NCBI GenBank assembly: GCA_900319835.1 | Contig: ONPY01000024.1 | Location: 1 to 27,078, forward strand | Length of the DNA: 27,078 nt | From: an uncultured Eubacteriales bacterium | Lineage (GTDB): Bacteria; Bacillota_A; Clostridia; Oscillospirales; Oscillospiraceae | Reading direction: 5' to 3' | In this document: positions 6,229 to 13,179 of the stretch, piece by piece | How positions within the stretch are numbered: the stretch's first letter is position 1 | How the letters are laid out: each line of letters starts with the position of its first letter | Notes under the pieces: generated by a model | What the model was told of the DNA's origin: nothing | The model's input: only the letters and a program-made list of their open reading frames with translations | Database searches by the model: none | Translations under genes and position numbers: made by a program

Positions 6229-6576
6229 ATGGCATGGCAGGTTGATGTTGGAAGTGAACAAGTCAATTTAAGTCCAGAAGCTATGTATTCTGGCGAAGAA
6301 AACCCAAGTCCAGAAGAAAGAATGATTCGCAAAGCTGTTGGGTTACCAGTTACAAAACAACTGGTTTACTATAAGGACACTCTCAATACGAACTCTGTTG
6401 AGAATGTCATAAGCTACAAACTAATTGATATGTTCCAAATCACAGAGCGTTGGTTTGTTGTTGAAGTCACTCTGGAGAACGGCGAAACTAGACGAATTCA
6501 CTCTGCTTTTCTTGCTGAAATGCAAAAACCGAGTTTCATTGCAGATATGAAAGCACAGCAAAATAAAGCTAATTAA
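6229..6576 (+). CDS. Small unknown protein (cassette gene 3)
   Basis: A 115-aa soluble protein starting MAWQVDVGSEQVNLSPEAMY, preceded by GAGAGG at good spacing. The N-terminal third is acidic and probably disordered; residues about 60-105 look like a short beta-rich domain (SYKLIDMFQITERWFVVEV). No family recognised. Its start lies 12 nt behind gene 2 and its stop codon overlaps the left arm of the cassette terminator, so it closes the operon. Confidence 0.7.
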   Translation: MAWQVDVGSEQVNLSPEAMYSGEENPSPEERMIRKAVGLPVTKQLVYYKDTLNTNSVENVISYKLIDMFQITERWFVVEVTLENGETRRIHSAFLAEMQKPSFIADMKAQQNKAN

Positions 6577-6608
6577 AAGAGCGAGAGGGAAAACCCTCTC
6601 GCTCTTTT
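6575..6608. terminator. Terminator shared by the cassette and the integrase remnant
   Basis: Perfect 15-bp stem AAAAGAGCGAGAGGG/CCCTCTCGCTCTTTT with an AAAA loop. The arms supply T runs on both strands, so it can stop transcription from either side. Confidence 0.9.
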
Positions 6609-6735
6609 ATATAAACTCCGCATGCCCTTCAATCGCCTTCGCAATCCGTTGCGGCTCAATGCCAATATACCGCTGTGTCACGGCAGCGGGGCTGTGCCGC
6701 AGGACACCGTACAAGGGGGCTGAACCTAATTCCAT
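6607..6735 (-). pseudogene. C-terminal remnant of a tyrosine recombinase (phage-type integrase)
   Basis: Reading leftwards, the frame encodes VLRHSPAAVTQRYIGIEPQR and continues IAKAIEGHAEFI before a TAA at 6609-6607. This matches the C-terminal block of mobile-element integrases around the last catalytic His (LGHSSxAVTxRYIGI) and the segment where the tyrosine nucleophile sits (QRY). Homology ends near 6705; upstream there is only unrelated DNA and the next gene's terminator, so the bulk of the enzyme is gone. The remnant points tail-to-tail at the nuclease cassette and suggests that it arrived on an integrative element. Confidence 0.65.
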
Positions 6736-6736
6736 A

Positions 6737-6771
6737 CAAAAAACCAAGCCGTCCCCAAACGGGGACGGCTT
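6737..6771 (-). terminator. Terminator of the E2-like acyltransferase gene
   Basis: Perfect 11-bp stem AAGCCGTCCCC/GGGGACGGCTT with a 4-nt loop (6746-6771). Reading leftwards it is followed by GGTTTTTTG. Confidence 0.85.
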
Positions 6772-6792
6772 CGTTTGCACCAGGCGGGAAGA

Positions 6793-7674
6793 TCAGTACA
6801 CGTCCTCTACCACGCGGGTCGGGGGCGCCTCCAAGATCTCGGGGTGCTGGAAGAGGTAGCGCCAGGCCTGGAAAGCCTGGGCCCAGTAGTGGCCGTCGAC
6901 GGTGCGCTCGTCCAGCGTAAACTTCAGGTCTACATACTTGCGGTCGACCATGTTGCCGTGGCGGTCCAGCTCGTAGACGTGGTGCTTGGCGCCGAAGGCG
7001 ATGAAGGCGGGCAGGGTGCCGAAGTTGTAGATGTGGTGGAAGACGGGACCGATGCGCAGCGAGCCGAGGTCCGTGATGATCATGGAGCCGTGGAAGGGGC
7101 TGGCGTCGGTCAGACTCTCGGGCAGCCAGCCGAAGTAATCCATGATGCGCAGGATCTGGATGACGAGGCGCAGCAGGATGCGGGGCAGGCGGCAGATGGC
7201 CTCGGCCACGGCCTCGGTGTTGTTGTTCTCGTCGGAGGCCTTGATCTCCTCGATCTTCTCGTTCATCTTGCGGTAGACGTCAAAGATGGTGTCCGTAGGC
7301 TCAAAGTAGACCTTGATGGTGGTCTCGGTGGCGTCGATCGACAGCGCGCGCTTGACGGTCATAACCACGCAGATGTCGTGTCTGGCGTAGATGCGGCGGC
7401 CCACCACAAAGCGGTTGAGCCCGGGCAGCATGGAGATAAGGCGGATGTAGGCCGCAATCAGAAAATGCAGCATGCCGATGCCCTTGTAGCCAGCCACGCG
7501 CAGCTGGCGGAGACGGCGGTCCACCACGGTGACCTCCATGCTCTCCTCGTAGAGGTTGCTGGCGTCGTTGCGGGTGGGCATGATAAAGGGGATGAACTTG
7601 GAAAAAGCGGGCAGGGACCGGAGCAGCCGACCGTCCTTCCGGTCGCCGAAGCGGCGTCTGTAGCTTGTAGTCAT
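6793..7674 (-). CDS. 2-oxoacid dehydrogenase acyltransferase (E2)-like protein without lipoyl domain
   Basis: A 293-aa protein resembling the catalytic core of E2 acyltransferases and chloramphenicol acetyltransferase. It has no N-terminal lipoyl or peripheral-subunit-binding domain, so it is not a classical E2. Family-like blocks are the N-terminal region SKFIPFIMPTR, the central ITDLGSLRIGPVFHHIYNFG (200-219) and the C-terminal motif. In active enzymes the last reads DHRxxDG with catalytic His; here it is LDERTVDG, Glu256 in place of His, with Asp260 kept. Normal acyl transfer is therefore doubtful. It stands alone with its own promoter and terminator and is divergent from the metal regulator. 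Role unknown; clostridial genomes carry similar stand-alone copies. Confidence 0.8.
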   Translation of the reverse strand: MTTSYRRRFGDRKDGRLLRSLPAFSKFIPFIMPTRNDASNLYEESMEVTVVDRRLRQLRVAGYKGIGMLHFLIAAYIRLISMLPGLNRFVVGRRIYARHDICVVMTVKRALSIDATETTIKVYFEPTDTIFDVYRKMNEKIEEIKASDENNNTEAVAEAICRLPRILLRLVIQILRIMDYFGWLPESLTDASPFHGSMIITDLGSLRIGPVFHHIYNFGTLPAFIAFGAKHHVYELDRHGNMVDRKYVDLKFTLDERTVDGHYWAQAFQAWRYLFQHPEILEAPPTRVVEDVY

Positions 7675-7729
7675 AGCGTTTCCTGTTCTTTCTGAATCTT
7701 TTTATTTTTTGAAGCAATCAGTTCTCTTC

Positions 7730-7758
7730 ATTATACAGGCAACGGGGGGAAATGACAA
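7730..7758 (-). promoter_or_regulatory. Sigma-A promoter of the E2-like gene
   Basis: Minus strand TTGTCA (7758-7753), 17-nt spacer, perfect TATAAT (7735-7730), about 55 nt before the start codon. Confidence 0.8.
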
Positions 7759-7784
7759 GACCCATGTTTTGGGCCCCGGGAAAT

Positions 7785-7800
7785 GTTAGATTGATTTAAC
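7785..7800. promoter_or_regulatory. Candidate operator palindrome next to the DtxR-type gene
   Basis: GTTAGATTGATTTAAC is a 16-bp imperfect palindrome (7 of 8 base pairs) ending directly at the -35 box of the regulator promoter. It loosely resembles the TTAGGTTAGCCTAACC-type DtxR box. Autoregulation is a reasonable guess but the match is partial. Confidence 0.35.
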
Positions 7801-7829
7801 TTGAAAAACCGACCGCGGGGTGGTATTCT
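7801..7829 (+). promoter_or_regulatory. Sigma-A promoter of the DtxR-type regulator
   Basis: TTGAAA (7801-7806), 17-nt spacer, TATTCT (7824-7829), about 34 nt upstream of the start codon. Confidence 0.75.
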
Positions 7830-7863
7830 AAGCCCAGCAAGTCACAGAAAGGGGTAGACCCGC

Positions 7864-8229
7864 ATGCGTTTACAGGAATCCGGCGAAATGTATCTGGAGA
7901 CCATCTTGATCCTCTCCCAGCGGGGGAAGGGCGTGCGCGCCGTGGACGTGGGGGAGTACATGGGCTTTTCCAAGCCCAGTGTCAGCCGCGCCATGAGCCT
8001 GCTGAAAAACGGCGGCTATGTGCGTCTGGATGAAAACGGCTTTCTGGTGCTGACGGACCTGGGCAGAGAGGTGGCAGGCAAGACCTACGAGCGGCACCAG
8101 TTGCTCTCCGCCTTCTTCACGGACATCGGGGTGGACCCCGAGACCGCCGTGCAGGACGCCTGCAAGATTGAACACGACATCAGCGACGAGACCTTTGCGG
8201 CGCTGAAGAAATATTTAGGGAAGGAATAA
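7864..8229 (+). CDS. DtxR/MntR-family metal-dependent transcriptional repressor
   Basis: A 121-aa regulator: winged helix at residues 1-70 (recognition helix around FSKPSVSRAMSLLK) and a dimerisation/metal domain at 75-121. It lacks the SH3-like third domain of DtxR and so has MntR-like size. The metal ligands, however, resemble DtxR: Met9 (EMYLETI; MntR has Asp here), His78 (ERHQLL), Cys100 (DACKIEH; MntR has Glu), Glu103 and His104. In this family Met/Cys at those places go with iron rather than manganese sensing, so Fe(II) is the better guess. The start ATG follows AAAGGGG. No metal transporter is adjacent, so the regulon is elsewhere. Confidence 0.9.
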   Translation: MRLQESGEMYLETILILSQRGKGVRAVDVGEYMGFSKPSVSRAMSLLKNGGYVRLDENGFLVLTDLGREVAGKTYERHQLLSAFFTDIGVDPETAVQDACKIEHDISDETFAALKKYLGKE

Positions 8230-8242
8230 GGCTTCCCGGGAA

Positions 8243-8274
8243 GAACATCCCCGTCCCATAGAACGGGGATGTTC
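8243..8274 (+). terminator. Hairpin after the DtxR-type gene
   Basis: Perfect 12-bp stem GAACATCCCCGT/ACGGGGATGTTC with an 8-nt loop, 14 nt after the stop codon. No strong T run follows, so termination efficiency is uncertain. Confidence 0.6.
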
Positions 8275-8317
8275 GGGGATGTTCTATATAAACTGTGCTC
8301 TCAGAGCTGCTTGTCGT

Positions 8318-8400
8318 GTCATCCTGAGCATCAGCGAAGGATCTCAGGCGTCCTTTATCCGAAGCTTGAGATCTTTCGACTCCGCTCCGCTCAAGATGAC
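8318..8400. repeat. MITE-like repeat, GTCATCCTGAGC type
   Basis: An 83-bp element with terminal inverted repeats GTCATCCTGAGC (8318-8329) and GCTCAAGATGAC (8389-8400), 11 of 12 pairing. A second nested pair, GAAGGATCTCA/TGAGATCTTTC, makes the whole element fold back on itself. Repeats of this sequence are frequent between genes of gut Firmicutes. It differs from the GTCATTGCGAG element but shares the GTCAT-type end. Confidence 0.75.
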
Positions 8401-8424
8401 GTGTTTTTATGCTGCCCGCAGACT

Positions 8425-8454
8425 GCGGCCCCGCCGGGAATCCGGCGGGGCCGC
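8425..8454. terminator. GC-rich hairpin at the end of the dnaI-like gene
   Basis: Perfect 13-bp stem GCGGCCCCGCCGG/CCGGCGGGGCCGC with a GAAT loop, eight nt past the stop of the minus-strand loader gene. A run of five Ts appears on the minus strand only some 20 nt further, so it may be a terminator or a 3' stabiliser. Confidence 0.55.
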
Positions 8455-8461
8455 GTGGCGT

Positions 8462-9460
8462 CTATCGGTCTCTTCTCAGACGGCGGATGTCCTCGCCGAC
8501 AAAGGGGAGATGCTTGTACTCGCCCAAAAGACGGGAGGAGATCTGCGGGGCATAGCGGCGCGTCAGCTCCTCATCGGTCAGATTTGTGCTGACAATGGTG
8601 GCGCGCTCATTCACCAGACGGTTGTTGAGCAGCGTGTACAGCGCGCTCTGGCTCATCTGCGTCAGCATCTCGGTGCCGAGATCGTCCAGGATCATCAGGT
8701 CGCAGCTCTCCATGCGGCGGATGCGCAGGGCGGCCTGCTCCCCCTCGGCGCTGTCGCGGGAGAACTTGGCCTTCTCGTACAGCTCCAGTGCGGAGGAGGC
8801 GGTGTCATAGCAGACGGAGAAGCCCTTGCCCGAGACCACCCGGGCGATACAGGCGGAGAGATAGGTCTTGCCCAGACCCGTGCCCCCCTGGAAGCGCAGG
8901 TTCGGGGAATGGGGGGTGAACTCCTCGGCGTAATCCCGGCAGACCTCGTAGACCATCCGCATGGTTTCGCGGGCGCTCAGTCCGTCCGCCGCAGCCGCGG
9001 CTTCCGGGTAGAGGCTCAGGTCGAAACGCTCAAAACTCTCGTCGCCCCGGCGCATCAGGGTGCCGAGCTCTCGGGTCAGCTCCGCGTTGTAGAGCCGGTC
9101 CAGGCAGCGGCAGACCGCGCCTTCGTAGACGCCGGTGTCCCGGCAGAGGGGGCAGGAGACGATCTCGTCGAGATAGTCCGCGCCGAAGCCGCCGGCAGTC
9201 AGCAGCTCCGCCCGGCGCATCTGCAGATCCAGATTCTCGTCCCGAATGCTCTGGATCTCCTCCGTCATGGAGGGGCCGCCCGCGATGGTCAGCCGCACCA
9301 GGCGCGCCATGTGGCCGCGCAGGGCCGCGTCGATGCGCTCGATCTCCGGCAGGGCGGCGTAGACCTCCCCCTGGCGGCGCAGCTGCTCGGCGCGGTTTGC
9401 GGCCTTCTGTTTTTCAAGCTCGCCTCTGGCCCGGGCCAGAAGCTTTCCGTCGTATGCCAT
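8462..9460 (-). CDS. dnaI: DnaI/DnaC-like replicative helicase loader (AAA+ ATPase)
   Basis: Cytosolic ATPase that loads the DnaB-type helicase onto DNA. From the ATG at 9460 it has 332 aa; a GTG nine nt upstream is too close to the AGGTGA ribosome site to be the start. The N-terminal helicase-interacting part contains a zinc-type cluster, CPLC...CRC (C103, C106, C117, C119). The ATPase core has Walker A GGTGLGKT (192-199), Walker B LMILDDLG (255-262), sensor 1 STN (291-293) and an arginine finger candidate in SSRLLGE (R310). It follows the DnaD-domain gene by ten nt with the ribosome site overlapping that gene's stop, so the two are translationally linked. Confidence 0.92.
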   Translation of the reverse strand: MAYDGKLLARARGELEKQKAANRAEQLRRQGEVYAALPEIERIDAALRGHMARLVRLTIAGGPSMTEEIQSIRDENLDLQMRRAELLTAGGFGADYLDEIVSCPLCRDTGVYEGAVCRCLDRLYNAELTRELGTLMRRGDESFERFDLSLYPEAAAAADGLSARETMRMVYEVCRDYAEEFTPHSPNLRFQGGTGLGKTYLSACIARVVSGKGFSVCYDTASSALELYEKAKFSRDSAEGEQAALRIRRMESCDLMILDDLGTEMLTQMSQSALYTLLNNRLVNERATIVSTNLTDEELTRRYAPQISSRLLGEYKHLPFVGEDIRRLRRDR

Positions 9461-9470
9461 GGCTTGCACT

Positions 9471-10391
9471 TCACCTCTTCTTGAGCATGGACCTCAGGTC
9501 GGTGAGGTCAACAGGCTTGTCCGGCTTTGCGGCGGGGGCGGCGCCGCGCCGGGGCGGGAGATCCTTCTCCTGCACCTGGGCCACGCTGCGCAGACCCTTT
9601 TCCCGCCAGCTCTGGAGAATCTTGTTCATGTAGCTCCACTTGAGCGCGCCCGTGTTGGTCACGGTCCGGTCGTAGGCCAGGCTGATCAACTCCCTGGGTG
9701 TGTCCGCCTCCAGCCAGCTCTGGATGTATTTGCGCTCGGTGCCTGTCAGCTCCCGCCCCCGGATGCCGAGAAGCTCCGCCACGGCGGCGCTCTCCTCCCG
9801 GCGGCGCGCCTGCTCGGCGATGAACGCTTCCGCCTGCTCCAGCGTCAGGATCTCCCGGTCGGCCCAGATGTACGCCTCCTGCTCGATATAGCGCATGGAG
9901 GGCAGCCGCCCTCTGGAGGAGGCCGCGCAGTAGTGCAGCAGCTGCATCACCACCTCGGCCGGCAGGGCCAGGTAGTCGTAAATGCCGAAGAGCTTTTTCA
10001 GATCCGGCGTGCTCAGCCCGTGGCCCAGCACCCGCTGGGCTTCCGCCACCAGGGCGGTAAAGGCGGGGTCACCCCGCTCCACAATGTCCCGCGCGGTGTA
10101 CTCCGGCGGGTCCGCCGGGGCCTGCCGGGACGGCTCGATCGGGGCGGGGGAGACGGCCGGCGGAACTGCCGGGGCCGCGGCGCTTTGCGCCAGCTCCATG
10201 CGGCGGAGCTTTTCCCAGGCGGCCTCCATCTCGGCCCGGGTGCGGCAGAGATCCCGCGCGGCGCTCTCCAGATCGGGCTGGGCGTGGCGCGAGAGCCACA
10301 GCCACAGCAGGGCCACATCCCCGTCATGGGCGGCGAGGAGCCGGTCCACGGCCGCGGCGCTTATGCAATTGTCGGTGCCGCGTTCGGCCAT
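9471..10391 (-). CDS. DnaD-domain replication initiation protein
   Basis: Primosome protein related to DnaD/DnaB of Firmicutes, which help open origins and recruit the helicase loader. The ATG at 10391 (GGAGG ten nt upstream) gives 306 aa. A Pro/Ala-rich linker at about residues 70-95 divides a small N-terminal domain from two DnaD-like helical domains: residues about 95-180 (YTARDIVERGDPAFTALV, then LKKLFGIYDYLALPAEVV) and about 215-270 (TGTERKYIQSWLEADTPREL). The second ends in the diagnostic aromatic motif WSYMNKILQSW. The pairing with the DnaI-like gene is the usual clostridial arrangement. Promoter at 10441-10469. Confidence 0.9.
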   Translation of the reverse strand: MAERGTDNCISAAAVDRLLAAHDGDVALLWLWLSRHAQPDLESAARDLCRTRAEMEAAWEKLRRMELAQSAAAPAVPPAVSPAPIEPSRQAPADPPEYTARDIVERGDPAFTALVAEAQRVLGHGLSTPDLKKLFGIYDYLALPAEVVMQLLHYCAASSRGRLPSMRYIEQEAYIWADREILTLEQAEAFIAEQARRREESAAVAELLGIRGRELTGTERKYIQSWLEADTPRELISLAYDRTVTNTGALKWSYMNKILQSWREKGLRSVAQVQEKDLPPRRGAAPAAKPDKPVDLTDLRSMLKKR

Positions 10392-10440
10392 GGCTGCTTT
10401 CCTCCGGGAAAAATTCACGCTTTGTTAACTGCGGAGACAT

Positions 10441-10469
10441 ATTATAGCATGAAAATCCCCTTGTCGCAA
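10441..10469 (-). promoter_or_regulatory. Sigma-A promoter of the dnaD-dnaI operon
   Basis: Minus strand TTGCGA (10469-10464), 17-nt spacer, TATAAT (10446-10441). It overlaps the -35 box of the divergent U32 gene promoter. Confidence 0.75.
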
Positions 10470-10490
10470 GACTTGACATTGTGGTATACT
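10461..10490 (+). promoter_or_regulatory. Probable promoter of the U32 gene
   Basis: TTGTCG (10461-10466), 18-nt spacer, TATACT (10485-10490). The better -35 hexamer TTGACA (10473-10478) is only six nt from that -10 and cannot pair with it. Confidence 0.5.
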
Positions 10491-10542
10491 TACCCTGTAT
10501 CTTTTTGCGCAGATTACAAAATCAGAGGAGCACAGACAGAGA

Positions 10543-12627
10543 ATGATTGAACTGCTCTCGCCCGCCGGCTCGCCCGAGGCTGTGATCGCCGCCGTCCAGA
10601 ACGGGGCGGATGCGGTCTATCTCGGTATGGGCAACTTCAACGCCCGGCGCGGCGCAAAGAATTTCAACGACGAGGAGTTCGCGCGGGCCGTGCGCTACTG
10701 CCGCATCCGCGGCTGCAAGGTCTACGTGACATTGAATACCCTGGTCAACGACCGGGAGGTCGAGAGCGCGCTGGAGAGCGCGCGGCTCGCCTCCGAAGCC
10801 GGGGCCGACGCCATCCTGGTCCAGGACCTGGGCCTGGCCGCCGCCATCCGCCGGTATCTGCCGGACATCCCCCTGCACGCCAGCACCCAGATGTCCATCC
10901 ACAACCTGCAGGGCGTCCAGGCCGCGGCGGATCTGGGCATGACAAGGGCGGTGCTCGCCCGGGAGCTGAGCATCGAACAGATCCGCTATATCGCCAAGCA
11001 CGCCCCCATCGAGACGGAGGTCTTCGTCCACGGGGCGTTGTGCTTCTGCCACTCGGGCCAGTGCTACATGTCGGCTCTCATCGGCCAGCGCAGCGGCAAC
11101 CGGGGCATGTGCGCCCAGCCCTGCCGCCTGCAGTATTCCCTGGGCGGCCGGATGGATGACCACCCCCTCTCCCTCAAAGACAACTGTCTGGTGGACAAGC
11201 TGCGGGAGCTGGAGGAGGCGGGTGTGGCCTGCCTCAAGATCGAGGGCCGCATGAAGCGCCCCGAGTATACCGCCATCGTCACCAAAATCTATGCCAACGC
11301 CCTCAAGGAGCACCGTCAACCCTCCGCCGAGGAGATGGATTCGCTGGAGCGGGCCTTCTCCCGCCAGGGCTTCACCCAGGGCTACTACAACGGGGATCTG
11401 GAGGACATGTTCGGCGTCCGGGGCGAACCCGACAAGGACGCGGAGAAGATGTTCACCCTGGCCCGGAAGGGCTACTCCGACGGAGAGCTGCGCCGGGTGC
11501 CGGTACACTTTTACACCGTGTGCGAGAAGGGCCAGCCCATCAAGGCCATCGCCTTTGACGACGACGGCAACAAAGCCGTGATCTCCGGCCCCGTGCCCGA
11601 AAAGGCCAGGGGCCAGGGCCTGACTTCCGCCTATCTGACGGAGCAGATGTTCAAGACCGGCGGCACGCCCTACACCTGCGTGGAGAACCGGGCCCAGACC
11701 GATCCGGGCCTGTACCTGCCCGCCTCCGCCGTCAACGAGCTCAGGCGCGGCCTGGTTTCCGAGCTCTGCGAGCAGCGGGCCAGACCCCCGAAGCGCCGGG
11801 TTGGCACGATCCCGTCCAGGCCCAAGGGCAGGCCCCAGGGCACGGAGCCGGCCATGATCTTCCAGGTGCTCTCCGCTGAGCAGCTGACGCCGGAGCTGGC
11901 GGCGCTCAAGCCCAGGTACATCTATGTCCCCCTGACGGTGATGAACGAGAACTTCGCCCTGCTCGAACCCTTTGTGGCAAACGGGGTGACCCCGGTGGCG
12001 GTGCTGCCGCGCGTGATCACCGACAGCGAGACCGACTATGTGCGCGCGGTGCTGGGCAGGCTTTTTGACTACGGCATCAACGAGGCCCTGGTGGGCAACC
12101 TCGGCCATGCGATGCTGGCCAAGAGCCTCGGCATGCGCATCCGCGGCGACTTCGGCCTGAACGTCTTCAACTCCCTGTCGCTGGACATGGTCCGGCAGGC
12201 GGGCTTCGTCTCCGCCACCGCCTCCTTCGAGCTGCGCATCGCGCAGATCCGGGATCTGGCGAAGACCCTGGACACGGAGATGATCGTCTACGGCAGACTG
12301 CCGCTGATGGTCTCAGACCAGTGCGTGATCCGCCACTCCGCCGGGCGCTGCAACTGCCAGGTGCCGGCCCAGATGGCCGACCGCATGGGCGCGGTGTTCC
12401 CGGTGGTCAAGGAGTTCGGCTGCCGCAACGTGATCTACAACACCCACAAGCTGTTTCTGGCCGACAAGGCCGAGGACCTGTATTCCGCCGGACTCTGGGG
12501 CATGCGCATGATGTTCACCACCGAGAGTCCCCGGGAGTGTCTGGAGGTCGCCAAGGTCTACCTGGGCCAGTCCGACTACCAGCCCAACGTCCTCACGCGC
12601 GGCCTGTACTACCGCGGCGTGGAGTAA
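10543..12627 (+). CDS. U32 family protein (RlhA/TrhP-like, formerly collagenase-like peptidase)
   Basis: A 694-aa soluble protein of the U32 family. Members once called collagenases are now tied to RNA hydroxylation (RlhA on 23S rRNA, TrhP on tRNA) and to ubiquinone hydroxylation (UbiU/UbiV). The N-terminal TIM-barrel-like half (1-270) carries the family signature VHGALCFCHSGQCYMSALIG (162-181) followed by NRGMCAQPCR. Cysteines 167, 174, 190 and 230 have a spacing like the four iron-sulfur ligands described for UbiU, so a [4Fe-4S] cluster is likely. The C-terminal half (about 385-694, DUF3656-like region and second barrel) makes it RlhA-sized. Substrate in this organism is not determined. The RAYT gene starts one nt after its stop. 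Confidence 0.88.
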   Translation: MIELLSPAGSPEAVIAAVQNGADAVYLGMGNFNARRGAKNFNDEEFARAVRYCRIRGCKVYVTLNTLVNDREVESALESARLASEAGADAILVQDLGLAAAIRRYLPDIPLHASTQMSIHNLQGVQAAADLGMTRAVLARELSIEQIRYIAKHAPIETEVFVHGALCFCHSGQCYMSALIGQRSGNRGMCAQPCRLQYSLGGRMDDHPLSLKDNCLVDKLRELEEAGVACLKIEGRMKRPEYTAIVTKIYANALKEHRQPSAEEMDSLERAFSRQGFTQGYYNGDLEDMFGVRGEPDKDAEKMFTLARKGYSDGELRRVPVHFYTVCEKGQPIKAIAFDDDGNKAVISGPVPEKARGQGLTSAYLTEQMFKTGGTPYTCVENRAQTDPGLYLPASAVNELRRGLVSELCEQRARPPKRRVGTIPSRPKGRPQGTEPAMIFQVLSAEQLTPELAALKPRYIYVPLTVMNENFALLEPFVANGVTPVAVLPRVITDSETDYVRAVLGRLFDYGINEALVGNLGHAMLAKSLGMRIRGDFGLNVFNSLSLDMVRQAGFVSATASFELRIAQIRDLAKTLDTEMIVYGRLPLMVSDQCVIRHSAGRCNCQVPAQMADRMGAVFPVVKEFGCRNVIYNTHKLFLADKAEDLYSAGLWGMRMMFTTESPRECLEVAKVYLGQSDYQPNVLTRGLYYRGVE

Positions 12628-12628
12628 A

Positions 12629-13138
12629 ATGCCGGATCTGCCGCAGCGGAAAGCGCTCCGCCTTCCGAGTTTTGATTACAGCGCCGCAGGGGTGTATTTT
12701 GTCACAATCTGCACGCGGGACAAAAAATGCCTGTTTTGGCAAACAATACCCTCAACGCCTGTAGGGGCGGCTATCAGCCGCCCGCCAAATGCTGTTGAAC
12801 TGCCAGCTGCATTGACTGCGCAGGGAGAGATTGCAGATCGGGCAATACAGAACATTCCCCGGTTTTATTCCGCTGTCTCGGTGGATCGATATGTTATCAT
12901 GCCCAATCATGTCCATATACTGCTGAGGTTCGAGCCGCGGGCGGCTGATAGCCGCCCCTACGATCTTTCAACGGTAATTGGGCAGATGAAACGCTGGGCT
13001 TCCACGCAGTGCGGAGTCGCGCTCTGGCAGCGGTCCTATCACGACCATGTTGTTCGCGGAGACGCCGACTACCGGGAAATCCGGCAATACATTGAAAATA
13101 ATCCCTATCGTTGGGCGGAGGATTGCTACGCCCCGTGA
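12629..13138 (+). CDS. REP-associated tyrosine transposase (RAYT, Y1/HUH family)
   Basis: A 169-aa single-strand DNA transposase of the IS200/IS605-related RAYT group, which mobilises REP palindromes. Family features are GVYFVTICTRDKKCLF (21-36), the HUH motif MPNHVHILL (H94, H96), WQRSYHDHVVR (133-143) with the candidate nucleophilic Tyr137, and REIRQYIENNPYRWAED at the end. The frame is open throughout. Unusually, two exactly complementary 24-bp REP-like palindromes lie inside the coding sequence, encoding VGAAISRP and RAADSRPY in what are variable loops of the family. Start codon one nt after the U32 stop, with GGAG inside the end of that gene. Composition resembles the host. Confidence 0.9.
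   Translation: MPDLPQRKALRLPSFDYSAAGVYFVTICTRDKKCLFWQTIPSTPVGAAISRPPNAVELPAALTAQGEIADRAIQNIPRFYSAVSVDRYVIMPNHVHILLRFEPRAADSRPYDLSTVIGQMKRWASTQCGVALWQRSYHDHVVRGDADYREIRQYIENNPYRWAEDCYAP
12761..12784 (+). repeat. REP-like palindrome inside the RAYT gene, left copy
   Basis: A 24-bp unit beginning GTAGGGGCGGCT, itself a hairpin (GGGCGGCT/AGCCGCCC with an ATC loop). Its exact reverse complement is at 12938-12961. Confidence 0.85.
12938..12961 (-). repeat. REP-like palindrome inside the RAYT gene, right copy
   Basis: Exact reverse complement of 12761-12784, 153 bp further on, ending GCCGCCCCTAC. Together the two copies form a large inverted repeat around the HUH-encoding segment. Confidence 0.85.
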
Positions 13139-13179
13139 GCGGGGGTTCTTTCACATTTCAAATTGGAGTCGTAAGCTAT

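Noticed and set aside
13111..13179. Longer N-terminus of Maf starting at 13111
   Set aside because: The extra residues overlap the RAYT coding sequence and do not resemble Maf; the ATG at 13180 begins directly at the family motif.
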